Shown here: positions 35,198 through 46,346 of the stretch, in pieces
How the letters are laid out: each line of letters opens with the position of its first letter
How positions within the stretch are numbered: the stretch's first letter is position 1
Assembly: GCA_963205125.1 (NCBI GenBank)
Contig: CAUJJO010000067.1
Location: 1 to 52,866 of the forward strand
Direction of reading: 5' to 3'
DNA from: Pseudomonadota bacterium
GTDB lineage: Bacteria; Pseudomonadota; Gammaproteobacteria; Burkholderiales; Burkholderiaceae_C
DNA: 52,866 bases
The notes under the pieces: generated by a model
Database searches by the model: none
Told to the model about the DNA's origin: nothing
What the model saw: only the letters and a program-made list of their open reading frames with translations
Program-made: the position numbers and the translations under genes

Positions 35198-36538
35198 ATG
35201 AGCCTCGTCTTCCCGCACACCTTCGTCCCCTGGTTCCGCTCGGTTGCGCCCTACATCCACGCCTACCGCGGCAAGACCTTCGTGGTCGGCGTGGCCGGCG
35301 AGGCGATCGCCGCGGGCAAGCTCAACGGCCTGGTGCAGGACCTGGCCATCCTGCACGCCATCGGCATCAAGCTCGTGCTCGTGCACGGCTTTCGTCCGCA
35401 GCTGAGCGAGCAGCTCGCCGCCAAGGGCAAGACCTCGCGCTTCAGCCACGGCATCCGCATCACCGACCCGGTGGCGCTGGACTGCGCGCAGGAGGCCGCC
35501 GGGCAACTGCGCTTCGAGATCGAGGCCGCGTTCAGCCAGGGCCTGCCCAACACACCGATGGCCAACGCCACCGTGCGCGTGGTCTCGGGCAACTTCCTCA
35601 CCGCGCGGCCGGTGGGCATCGTCGACGGCGTCGATTTCCAGCTCAGCGGCGTCGTGCGCCGCGTCGACGGCGCCACGATCCGCCGCGCCATCGACATCGG
35701 GGCGCTGGTGCTGCTCTCGCCCTTCGGCTTCTCGCCCACCGGCGAGGCCTTCAACCTGACGATGGAGGACGTGGCCACGGCCACCGCGATCGCGCTGCAC
35801 GCCGACAAGCTGCTCTTCCTCACCGAGGTGCCCGGCATCCGCGAGCGGCAGGACGATGCGCAGAGCGACATCGACACCGAGATCGCGCTGGCCGACGCCC
35901 GGCGGCTCGTGGCCGCGATGTCGACGGCACAGGAGCCCAGCGACCCGGCCTTCTACCTGCAGCACTGCGTGGCCGCCTGCGAAGGCGGCGTCGAGCGCTC
36001 GCACATCCTGCCCTTTGCCGTGGACGGCGCGCTGCTGATGGAGATCTTCACGCACGACGGCATGGGCACCATGGTCGTCGACGAGAAGCTCGAGAGCCTG
36101 CGCGAGGCCGGCCACGACGACGTGGCGGCCATCGTCAAGCTGATCGAGCCCTTCGAGCGCGACGGCACCATGGTGCGCCGCGACCGCGCCGAGATCGAGC
36201 GCGACGTCGAGAACTACACGGTGATCGAGCACGACGGCATCATCTTCGGCTGCGCCGCGCTCTACCCCTACCCCGAGGCGCGCACCGGCGAGATGGCGGC
36301 ACTCACCATCTCGCCGGCGGTGCAGAGCCAGGGCGACGGCGAGCGCATCTTGAAGCGCATCGAGCAGCGTGCGCGCGCGCTCGGCCTTTCCAGCATCTTC
36401 GTGCTGACGACGCGCACGATGCACTGGTTCATCAAGCGCGGCTTCGAGCCGGTCGACCCCGACTGGCTGCCCGAGGCGCGCAAGCGCAAGTACAACTGGG
36501 ACCGGCGCTCGCAGGTGCTGGTGAAGAAGCTGGCCTGA
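35198..36538 (+). CDS. argA: N-acetylglutamate synthase ArgA
   Basis: A 446-residue enzyme, the first step of arginine synthesis. Residues 1 to about 280 are an amino-acid-kinase-like domain (FVVGVAGEAIAAGKL, VLVHGFRPQ, GVDFQLSGVVRRVD), and residues about 300-446 are a GNAT domain with the acetyl-CoA site AALTISPAVQSQGDGERILKRIE. The kinase-like domain usually binds arginine for feedback. The start MSLVFPHTFVPWFRSVAPYIHAYRGKTFV is typical. It is divergent from hrpA with only 62 bases between, so the promoters are close together. Confidence 0.96.
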   Translation: MSLVFPHTFVPWFRSVAPYIHAYRGKTFVVGVAGEAIAAGKLNGLVQDLAILHAIGIKLVLVHGFRPQLSEQLAAKGKTSRFSHGIRITDPVALDCAQEAAGQLRFEIEAAFSQGLPNTPMANATVRVVSGNFLTARPVGIVDGVDFQLSGVVRRVDGATIRRAIDIGALVLLSPFGFSPTGEAFNLTMEDVATATAIALHADKLLFLTEVPGIRERQDDAQSDIDTEIALADARRLVAAMSTAQEPSDPAFYLQHCVAACEGGVERSHILPFAVDGALLMEIFTHDGMGTMVVDEKLESLREAGHDDVAAIVKLIEPFERDGTMVRRDRAEIERDVENYTVIEHDGIIFGCAALYPYPEARTGEMAALTISPAVQSQGDGERILKRIEQRARALGLSSIFVLTTRTMHWFIKRGFEPVDPDWLPEARKRKYNWDRRSQVLVKKLA

Positions 36539-36565
36539 TCGGGGCCCACGCAAGGAGAAACGTCG

Positions 36566-36838
36566 ATGACCCGCATGGTGCAGTGCGCCTACCTGAAGAA
36601 GGAGGCGCCCGGCCTCGCCTACGCGCCCTACCCCGGGGAACTGGGCAAGCGCATCTACCAGACCATCAGCGCCGAGGCCTTCGAGCTGTGGAAGCGCCAC
36701 CAGACGATGCTCGTCAACGAGAACCGGCTGAGCCTGGCCGATGCCGGCGCGCGCCAATACCTCGCACAGCAGATGGAGCAGTTCCTCTTCGGCGGCGCCG
36801 CCGACCGCGTCGCCGGCTACGTGCCGCCCAAGGGGTGA
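36566..36838 (+). CDS. yggX: Fe(2+)-trafficking protein YggX
   Basis: A 90-residue protein that matches YggX throughout: [25 protein letters not shown], and [22 protein letters not shown]. YggX protects Fe-S proteins from oxidative damage and handles labile iron. The conserved cysteine C8 in MVQCAY is the one linked to function. It follows argA by 27 bases with GGAG as ribosome site, and is followed by an iron-regulated binding protein. Confidence 0.96.
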   Translation: MTRMVQCAYLKKEAPGLAYAPYPGELGKRIYQTISAEAFELWKRHQTMLVNENRLSLADAGARQYLAQQMEQFLFGGAADRVAGYVPPKG

Positions 36839-36877
36839 GCGCCAGCACGGCAAGCCTCGCGATTGCGCCAAGTCAAT

Positions 36878-36892
36878 CGAGAATCGTTCGCA
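36878..36892 (+). promoter_or_regulatory. Fur-box-like site upstream of iron-binding protein
   Basis: CGAGAAT-C-GTTCGCA fits the 7-1-7 Fur pattern at most positions. A -10-like TAAACT is at 36901-36906. The next gene encodes a ferric-iron-binding protein, which makes iron repression by Fur plausible. Confidence 0.6.
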
Positions 36893-36936
36893 ATCTCATG
36901 TAAACTGACGGCATCCCGTTTCCTTGCGGAGTTGCC

Positions 36937-38013
36937 GTGATCCGTTCCTCGCTTTCCCGTCTCAGCGCCTTGGCCTCGGCCGCGGCTGCCGTGCTCGTGG
37001 TTCTCGCCGCGCCGGCTCTTGCCCAGCAAGGCCCGCAAGCCCAGGAAAAGGTGCTCAACATCTATTCCGCGCGGCATTACCAGACCGACGAAGCCCTCTT
37101 CGATGATTTCACCAAGGCCACCGGCATCCGCATCAACCGGGTCGATAGCGACGATGCCGGCGTCGTCAACCGGCTGAAGAGCGAAGGCGCGGCAAGCCCC
37201 GCCGATGTCGTGCTGCTCGTCGACGCCGCCCGGCTGTGGCGCGCCGAGGTGGACGGGCTATTCCAGCCGGTGCGCAGCAAGGTTCTGCAGGAGCGCATTC
37301 CCGCGCAGTTGCGCAGCAAGGACGAGGGCCAGGGGTCGGCGTGGTTCGGGTTTTCGACGCGCGCGCGCCTCATCGTCTACGACAAATCCCGCGTCAAGGC
37401 CGCCGACGTCGACCAGTACGAGAAACTCGCCCTGCCGGTGAACAAGGGCCTGGTCTGTACGCGCTCGGGCTCGCATCCCTACAACCTCTCGCTCTTCGGC
37501 GCGATGCTCGAACATCTGGGGCCCGAGAAGGCCGAAGTCTGGCTCAAGGGCGTGGTGGCCAACATGGCGCGTCCGCCCAAGGGCGGCGACACCGACCAGA
37601 TCCGCGCCGTGGCCAGCGGCGAATGCGGCGTGGCGATCGCCAACAGCTACTACTTCGCGCGCCTGATGCGCTCCAAGAAGCCCGAGGACCGCGAGGTGGT
37701 CGAAAAGGTCGGCGTGCTGTTCCCGAACCAGGCCGACCACGGCACCCACGTCAACGTCGCGGGTGCTGCGGTGGCGCGCCACGCCAAGCATCGCGAGGCT
37801 GCGGTGCAGTTTCTCGAATACCTCTCGAGCGCGCAGGCGCAGGAGTATTTCGCCAACGGCAACAACGAATGGCCGGCGGTTTCCGGCACCGCCCTGGCCA
37901 ATCCGGCCCTGAAGGCGCTGGGCAGTTTCAAGAGCGAGACCGTGCCGATTTCCGTGGTCGGGATGAACCAGGTCAAGGTCCAGCAGATACTCGATCGCGT
38001 CGGCTTCAAGTGA
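36937..38013 (+). CDS. Fe(3+) ABC transporter substrate-binding protein (FutA/FbpA family)
   Basis: A 358-residue periplasmic protein. The signal peptide ends near PALAQQG. LNIYSARHYQTDEALFDDFTKATGI is the family start, and NSYYFARLM near 230 provides the paired tyrosines that bind ferric iron. It delivers Fe(III) to an ABC permease. GTG 36937 is the start, with GGAG six bases upstream. No permease or ATPase gene follows; instead comes an H-NS gene. So the protein either serves a transporter encoded elsewhere or is an orphan. A Fur-like box precedes it. Confidence 0.94.
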   Translation: MIRSSLSRLSALASAAAAVLVVLAAPALAQQGPQAQEKVLNIYSARHYQTDEALFDDFTKATGIRINRVDSDDAGVVNRLKSEGAASPADVVLLVDAARLWRAEVDGLFQPVRSKVLQERIPAQLRSKDEGQGSAWFGFSTRARLIVYDKSRVKAADVDQYEKLALPVNKGLVCTRSGSHPYNLSLFGAMLEHLGPEKAEVWLKGVVANMARPPKGGDTDQIRAVASGECGVAIANSYYFARLMRSKKPEDREVVEKVGVLFPNQADHGTHVNVAGAAVARHAKHREAAVQFLEYLSSAQAQEYFANGNNEWPAVSGTALANPALKALGSFKSETVPISVVGMNQVKVQQILDRVGFK

Positions 38014-38052
38014 GAATCGCGCGGGCGCCGTGCACGGGGAACCGCCGGCTGT

Positions 38053-38058
38053 TATATT
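38053..38058 (+). promoter_or_regulatory. -10 element of H-NS family gene
   Basis: TATATT lies 30 bases upstream of the H-NS start, in an A/T-rich spot of a G/C-rich region. No matching -35 was clear. Confidence 0.4.
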
Positions 38059-38088
38059 TGCGCCGTCCCAACCCTGTGTGGAATGCTC

Positions 38089-38421
38089 ATGGCCAATCGC
38101 CTGAATGACCTGCTCGCCAAGCGGGCCGAACTCGAAAAGCAGATTCTCGAAGTCCAGCGCGAGGAGCGCGCCTCGGCGATCGCCGAGGTGAAATCCCTGA
38201 TGGCGCAGCACGGCTTGACGCTGGCCGACCTCGGCACCCGTTCCGCGGCGAGCACGCCCAAGGCGGGCGGCGCGGCCAAGGCGGGCGGCCCGGCCAAGAA
38301 GGTCGCGCCCAAGTATCGCGATCCGGCGACTAGCCAGACCTGGACCGGCCGCGGCCTGCAGCCGACCTGGCTGCGGCAGGCCCTTGCCGGCGGCGCCAAG
38401 CTCGCCGATTTCCTGATCTGA
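38089..38421 (+). CDS. H-NS family DNA-binding protein
   Basis: A 110-residue protein. An N-terminal coiled coil (LNDLLAKRAELEKQILEVQREERASAIAEVK) for dimerisation is followed by an Ala/Gly/Lys-rich linker and the H-NS DNA-binding core KYRDPATSQTWTGRGLQPTWLRQAL. The TWTGRG form is the betaproteobacterial variant of the AT-hook-like loop. It acts as a nucleoid-associated silencer. ATG 38089 has GGA seven bases upstream; ATG 38083 is also possible. It is the next gene after the iron-binding protein and may have its own promoter. Confidence 0.93.
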   Translation: MANRLNDLLAKRAELEKQILEVQREERASAIAEVKSLMAQHGLTLADLGTRSAASTPKAGGAAKAGGPAKKVAPKYRDPATSQTWTGRGLQPTWLRQALAGGAKLADFLI

Positions 38422-38479
38422 GCGCCGCGGCGCGGAGCATGATCGGCGCATCCCCGTCCTTCGTGGATGCCACGGTCCG

Positions 38480-41400
38480 GTGAACCCGCTCGAACACGCT
38501 CCCCTGCGGTCGCCGCCTGTCAGCCAGGCCTGGCGCGAGCACCGGCTCATCCCCTGCGCACTGGCCGGCACCGGAACCTTCCTCTGCGCCTTCGGCGCCC
38601 ACGCCGCGGCGGGAACCCCGGCCGGCGGCTGCGCGGCAGCCATAGGCGCGGGCATCGGCCTGGCGCTGGCCGCGCAGGCACGGCTTGGCCGCCTCGCCGC
38701 GCTGGCGGCGCTGCCGGGAATCGCGCTGGCGCTGCTGGCACGCGGCTGCGGCCCCGTCATCGCGCTGCTGGCGATGATCTTCGCCGGGGCGCTGCAGGCG
38801 CTGGTTGCACGGGCGCTGGCCCGCGGCAGCTTCGACGTGCGGCTGTGGCGGCCGCGCGATGTCGCCTGGCTGGTCGGCGCGGCCGCGCTGGTGGCGCTGG
38901 TCGCTGCCGCCGGGCTCGGCAGCGCGGCCTTGCTGCCAGCGCACGGCAAGCTGGCCGACGCCCGCGACGTGCCGCCGCTGCTCACGCTGTTCTGGCTCGG
39001 CCTCGGCAGCCTGCTGCTGTGCGCGCTGCCGGCCTGCACGCTGCGGCGCATCGAGCGCCCGCTCACGGCCGGCCCCCTGCTGCTGCGCGCGCTGCTGGCG
39101 CTGGGCAGCCTCGTCGTGCTGGCCGCACCCGCGCTGCAGGCCCATCCACAGGCGCAACTGCTCGTCTGGAGCCTGCCCGTCGTCGCCATGCTCGGGCTGT
39201 GGACGCAGGGCGGCACCGCGATCGCCTCGTCGGTGCTGGCGCTTGCCGCCTGGGGCCTGGGCCTGGCCACCGTCGACGCCAGTGCGGCGGTGCGCAGCCA
39301 GGCGCTCGCGCAGGTCCTGCTGATGCAGGGCATCCTGCTGCTCGCGCATGCCAAGCGCTCCGACACGGTGCGCCGCCAGCGGCGCTGGGAGTGGGCGCTG
39401 GACGGCTCACGCCTGGGCGTGGCCGACTGGCGCGTCAACGGCGCGGAGAGCTTCGTTTCGCCGGTATGGCGCGCGCTGACCGGCTTCGAGGCGGCGAGCT
39501 GGAGCCCGCAGGCCTGGCTGGAGAGCGCGCACCCGGCGGACCGCGCGGCCTTGCAGGCGGCGCTTGCCGAAGTCGCCAGCGGGGCGACCGGGCGCCACCA
39601 GCTCGAGCTGCGCATGCCGCAGCGTGGCGACTGGCGCTGGTTCGAGGCGACGCTGCTCGTCATCGACCGCAACCCCGCAGGCGTGCCGGTGCGCCTGCTG
39701 GCGACGCTGCTCGACGTGCACGATCGCCATCACGCGCAGGAACGCCAGCGCCTGTCGGCAAGCCTCTTCCAGCACCTGCACGAAGGGCTGCTGATCACCG
39801 ACGCCGAACTGCACGCGCTCGACGTCAACCCGGCCTATGTGCAGATCCTGGGCGTCACGCGCGAGGAACTGATCGGCAGCGTACCCGCCCTGCTGCGCCC
39901 CTTGCCGGCCGACCCGCTGGCGCGGCAGCAGCGCGCGGCGATGTGGGCGGCGCTGCGCGAGCACGGCACCTGGCGCGGCGAGCTGCTGGCCCGCCGCCGC
40001 GGCGGCGATGCCTGCACGCTGCAGGTGACCATCTCCACCATCCACGGCCCGCAGGGCGAACTGCGCAACCACGTGCTGGTGATCACCGACGTGAGCGAGC
40101 AGCGCGCGCAGCGCGACCGGCTGGAGCGCCAGGCCCACTTCGACGAGCTGACGCGGCTGCCCAACCGCGCGCGGCTGACGCAGCTGCTGGCCGACGGCAT
40201 GCGCGCGGCCGACCGCGACGGCTACCTGCTCGTCGTCTGCTACCTCGACCTGGACCGCTTCAAGCCGGTCAACGACCGCTTCGGCCATGCCGCCGGGGAC
40301 CGCCTGCTGGCCGAGCTCGCAGCGCGGTTGCGCAGCGCGCTGCGCACGCGCGACAACTGGTCCGATTCGGCGGCGCGGCTGGGCGGCGACGAGTTCGTGC
40401 TCCTGCTGCGCGCCGGCTCGATCGAGGAGGCGCGCATGGCCGTCGACCGCGTGCTGCGCGTGGTCGCCCAGCCCTATGTCGTCGATCCGGCCGAGGAGCC
40501 GGTGCAGGTGACGGCCAGCGTCGGCGCCACCGTCTACCCGATCGACCGCAGCGATGCCGACACGCTGCTGCGCCACGCCGACCACGCGATGTTCGGCGCC
40601 AAGCAGTCCGGGCGCAACGGCTTCCTCTTCTTCGACGCCGAGCACCGCCGCCGCACCGAGGAGCGGGCGCTGTTCATCGGCCGCGTGCAGCAGGCGCTGG
40701 ACCAGGCCGAGCTCGTGCTGCACTACCAGCCCAAGGTCGACATGCGCGCGGGCCGCGTGCTCGGCTTCGAGGCGCTGCTGCGCTGGGAGCATCCGCTGCA
40801 CGGGCTGATCGCGCCGGCGCAGTTCCTGCCGCAGATCGAGAACACCGGCCTGTCCTCGCACGTCGGCGACTGGGTGTTCTCGCAGGCGCTGGAGCACCTC
40901 TCGCAGTGGCGGCGCAGCGGCTTCGAGTTCTCGGTCAGCGTCAACGTCTCGGCCCGCCACCTGCAGGAGCCCGACTTCGCGCAGCGCCTGTCCGAGCTGC
41001 TGGCGCGGCACAGCGAGGGGCTGGCGCCGCACTTCGAGCTCGAGATGCTGGAGACCGCGGCCCACGCCGACATCGAGGCCACCTCGGCACTGCTGGCGCG
41101 CTGCCGGGCGCTGGGCGTGCGCGTCGCGCTGGACGACTTCGGCACCGGCTACTCGACGCTCACCTACCTCAAGCGGCTGCCGGTGGACGTGCTGAAGATC
41201 GACCGCAGCTTCGTGCACCACATGCTCGACGACACCCAGGACCGGGCGATCGTCGAGGGCGTGATCGGCCTGGCGCGCACCTTCGACTGCAGCGTCGTTG
41301 CCGAGGGCGTGGAAAGCCCGGCGCAGGCGCGCGCGCTGCTTGAGATGGGCTGCGACATCGGCCAGGGCACAGGCATCGCCGCACCGATGCCCGCGGCCCA

Positions 41401-41515
41401 GGTGGCCGGCTTCGTGCGCGCCTGGCGCGGCATGTTCGCGCTGACCCCCGCCGCCGCAGGGGAGGACGCGCCCCCCGGCGACGCGCCACGCAGGGAAGGC
41501 AGCGGCGCCGACTAG
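38480..41515 (+). CDS. Membrane-bound PAS-GGDEF-EAL c-di-GMP signalling protein
   Basis: A 1011-residue protein. About the first 300 residues hold eight to ten hydrophobic segments, resembling a MASE-type sensor. Two PAS domains follow (about 300-410 and 430-540). GGDEF is intact at 635-639, though the RxxD inhibition site is missing. The EAL domain is intact at 764 (FEALLRWEHPLHG) with DDFGTGYSTLTYL near 885, so it may be a bifunctional or phosphodiesterase-biased enzyme. GTG 38480 is the start. It sits 10 bases upstream of dnaG and may be cotranscribed with it. Confidence 0.92.
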   Translation: MNPLEHAPLRSPPVSQAWREHRLIPCALAGTGTFLCAFGAHAAAGTPAGGCAAAIGAGIGLALAAQARLGRLAALAALPGIALALLARGCGPVIALLAMIFAGALQALVARALARGSFDVRLWRPRDVAWLVGAAALVALVAAAGLGSAALLPAHGKLADARDVPPLLTLFWLGLGSLLLCALPACTLRRIERPLTAGPLLLRALLALGSLVVLAAPALQAHPQAQLLVWSLPVVAMLGLWTQGGTAIASSVLALAAWGLGLATVDASAAVRSQALAQVLLMQGILLLAHAKRSDTVRRQRRWEWALDGSRLGVADWRVNGAESFVSPVWRALTGFEAASWSPQAWLESAHPADRAALQAALAEVASGATGRHQLELRMPQRGDWRWFEATLLVIDRNPAGVPVRLLATLLDVHDRHHAQERQRLSASLFQHLHEGLLITDAELHALDVNPAYVQILGVTREELIGSVPALLRPLPADPLARQQRAAMWAALREHGTWRGELLARRRGGDACTLQVTISTIHGPQGELRNHVLVITDVSEQRAQRDRLERQAHFDELTRLPNRARLTQLLADGMRAADRDGYLLVVCYLDLDRFKPVNDRFGHAAGDRLLAELAARLRSALRTRDNWSDSAARLGGDEFVLLLRAGSIEEARMAVDRVLRVVAQPYVVDPAEEPVQVTASVGATVYPIDRSDADTLLRHADHAMFGAKQSGRNGFLFFDAEHRRRTEERALFIGRVQQALDQAELVLHYQPKVDMRAGRVLGFEALLRWEHPLHGLIAPAQFLPQIENTGLSSHVGDWVFSQALEHLSQWRRSGFEFSVSVNVSARHLQEPDFAQRLSELLARHSEGLAPHFELEMLETAAHADIEATSALLARCRALGVRVALDDFGTGYSTLTYLKRLPVDVLKIDRSFVHHMLDDTQDRAIVEGVIGLARTFDCSVVAEGVESPAQARALLEMGCDIGQGTGIAAPMPAAQVAGFVRAWRGMFALTPAAAGEDAPPGDAPRREGSGAD

Positions 41516-41525
41516 ACTGCGCCGC

Positions 41526-43484
41526 GTGATCCCCACCGGCTTCCTGCAGGACCTGCTCGCGCGCGTCGACATCATCGAGGTCGTCGGGCGCCACGTCGAG
41601 CTCAAGCGCAGCGGCGCCAACTGGATGGGCCTGTGCCCCTTTCACGCCGAGAAGTCGCCGAGCTTCTCGGTCACGCCGGCCAGGCAGCTCTATCACTGCT
41701 TCGGCTGCGGCGCCGGCGGCGACGCCATCCGCTTCCTCTGCGAGCACACCGGCATGAGCTTCGTCGACGCCGTCGGCGAACTCGCGCAGGGCGTGGGCAT
41801 GCAGGTGCCGCAGGAGGACGTGAGCCCCGAGGAGCGCCAGCAGCGGCAGCGCCTGGCCGAGCGGCGGCTGTCGCTCACCGAGGCGCTCGCCAAGGCCGCG
41901 GCGCATTACCGGCAGGCGCTGCGCCGCTCGCCGCAGGCCATCGCCTACCTGAAGCAGCGCGGCCTGAGCGGCGAGATCGCGGCGCGCTTCGGCCTGGGTT
42001 ATGCGCCCGCGGGCTGGCATGCGCTGGCCAGCGCCTTTCCCGCCTACGACGATCCGGTGCTCGAGGAGGCCGGCCTCGTCCGCGCGAGTCGCCCCGAGGC
42101 GCAGGAAGTGCAGGAGGCGCACGAAGCGCCCGGGCCCGCGGGCGCGAGCCCGGGGTCGACGGAGCCGGCGACCGGCGCCGCACCGCGCCGACGCTACGAC
42201 TGGTTCCGCCACCGCATCATGTTCCCGATCCGCGCCGTCGGCGGCGAGGTGATCGGCTTCGGCGGCCGCGTGCTCGACGACAGCCGGCCCAAGTACCTGA
42301 ACTCGCCCGAGACCGCGGTCTTCAGCAAGGGGCGCGAGCTCTACGGCCTGCACGAGGCGCGGCAGGCCATCCGCGAGCGCGGCCATGCCCTCGTCGTCGA
42401 GGGCTACATGGACGTCGTGGCGCTCGCCCAGCACGGCTTCGCGCATGCGGTGGCGACGCTGGGCACGGCGTGCACCGCCGAGCACGTGCAGAAGCTGCTG
42501 CGCTTCACCGACAGCATCGTCTTCGGCTTCGACGGCGACGCCGCCGGGCGCCGCGCCGCCGCGCGCGCGCTCGAGGCCGCGCTGCCGCACGCCAGCGACT
42601 TGCGGCGCTTTCGCTTCCTCTTCCTGCCGCCCGAGCATGATCCCGACAGCTTCGTGCGCGAGCGCGGCGCCGCGGCGCTCGAGGAAGCGATCGCCGACGC
42701 CGTGCCGCTGTCGCGCCAGCTGCAGGCCCAGGCGGCCGCCGATTGCGATCTCGGCAGCGCCGAGGGTCGCGCCCGCATGCTGGCGCAGGCGCGTCCGCTG
42801 TGGAGCGCGCTGCCGGCCGGCGTGCTGCAGCGCCAGCTGCTGGGCGAACTCGCGCATGCGGCGCAGATGGAGCCCGCCGAACTGTCCGCGCTCTGGCTGC
42901 CCGGGCGCGCCGCCCCGGCGCGGGCGGCCGCGCGCGGCGAGGGCGCGCCGCCGCCCTGGCGCCGCCGCGCCGCGGCCAGCACCCGGCCGATGCCCGCGGC
43001 CTCGTCCGATCTCGCGCTGCGCCTGCTGCTGCGCCATGCCGACTGGTGGGAGCGCCTCTGCGCCGAGGATCACGAGCGGCTGCACGAGCTCGGCGGCGAG
43101 CACGGCGCGCTGGTCGCCTGGCTCGAAGGCCATCTGCTCGAACACGGCGCGCAGACCTGGGCCACGCTCGACGAAGCGCTGCAGGGCCATGCCCTGCATG
43201 CCGCCGCGCGCCGCATCGTCGACCCCGGCTCGCTGCAGGACCGGCACGAGTTCGCCGACCTCGAGCGCGTGCTGCACCGCCTCGGCGAAGCCGCGCTGAA
43301 CGCGCAGATCGCCGAGCTGATCGCTGCCGGCCGCACCGACCGCGAGCAGCTGGACCGCATCGCGCAGCTGCGCCAGCGCGCCAACGAGCACAAGCGACTG
43401 GCCGCAACCGGCGCCGCCGAAGGCGGCCCGCACGGCGCCGCGTCGCCCCAGGAAGGCCGCGAAAACCGCGAAAACCGGGGGTGA
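41526..43484 (+). CDS. dnaG: DNA primase
   Basis: A 652-residue primase that makes RNA primers at the replication fork. The zinc site is intact: C37, H40, C58 and C61. The TOPRIM core is present (EGYMDVVALAQHG, FGFDGDAAGRRAA). The C-terminal domain would bind DnaB helicase. A Glu/Ala/Pro-rich linker (about 190-220) is longer than usual. GTG 41526 is the start, 10 bases after the GGDEF-EAL gene. rpoD follows, keeping the dnaG-rpoD part of the classical macromolecular-synthesis operon, but rpsU is not found upstream. Confidence 0.97.
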   Translation: MIPTGFLQDLLARVDIIEVVGRHVELKRSGANWMGLCPFHAEKSPSFSVTPARQLYHCFGCGAGGDAIRFLCEHTGMSFVDAVGELAQGVGMQVPQEDVSPEERQQRQRLAERRLSLTEALAKAAAHYRQALRRSPQAIAYLKQRGLSGEIAARFGLGYAPAGWHALASAFPAYDDPVLEEAGLVRASRPEAQEVQEAHEAPGPAGASPGSTEPATGAAPRRRYDWFRHRIMFPIRAVGGEVIGFGGRVLDDSRPKYLNSPETAVFSKGRELYGLHEARQAIRERGHALVVEGYMDVVALAQHGFAHAVATLGTACTAEHVQKLLRFTDSIVFGFDGDAAGRRAAARALEAALPHASDLRRFRFLFLPPEHDPDSFVRERGAAALEEAIADAVPLSRQLQAQAAADCDLGSAEGRARMLAQARPLWSALPAGVLQRQLLGELAHAAQMEPAELSALWLPGRAAPARAAARGEGAPPPWRRRAAASTRPMPAASSDLALRLLLRHADWWERLCAEDHERLHELGGEHGALVAWLEGHLLEHGAQTWATLDEALQGHALHAAARRIVDPGSLQDRHEFADLERVLHRLGEAALNAQIAELIAAGRTDREQLDRIAQLRQRANEHKRLAATGAAEGGPHGAASPQEGRENRENRG

Positions 43485-43488
43485 TCGG

Positions 43489-43494
43489 TATAAT
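43489..43494 (+). promoter_or_regulatory. Consensus -10 element between dnaG and rpoD
   Basis: A perfect TATAAT box lies just after the dnaG stop, 269 bases upstream of the rpoD start. No good -35 was seen. The 278-base gap has no other obvious gene; it would be a long leader for rpoD. Confidence 0.55.
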
Positions 43495-43762
43495 CCGCGG
43501 TTTCGAGCAGCGGCAAGAGTGACAGCAGCACCTCCGGGCCCCGACCACCCTCGTCAAGGGTTCGATCACCGGTCAATTTCCCCGCAAGGGCTGCAGCATC
43601 GCGAAGTCACGCAAGCTTGCCCGCCGGCCCCTCGGTCCCTTCGTCAGCGGCAGCACCGGTTCATGGTGCGCGCTGCCGTGCGTGCGCGCCCCGCTTGCGG
43701 CGCGCGCCGCGGCGCGTTCGACCGCGCGCGCAGGGCCGTCACCTCACGAGCCCAGGAACGCC

Positions 43763-46171
<2,409 letters not shown>

Positions 46172-46346
46172 GGCTGGCCGGATACGTGGCCCGCGCCAGC
46201 GGGCTGCCGCACAGCGGCAACGCCGCCTGCGGCGCAGGCACAAGCTGCGCACGTATCTGGACGATCTCCGACCTCGTGTCGAGCCGGGCAAGCACACAGG
46301 GGCCGCGTCAGGGTCAGGAATTCACGACATTACACTTCGATCAGGC

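Noticed and set aside
35132-36871. 579-residue antisense frame over argA and yggX
   Set aside because: Shadow of two well-recognised genes.
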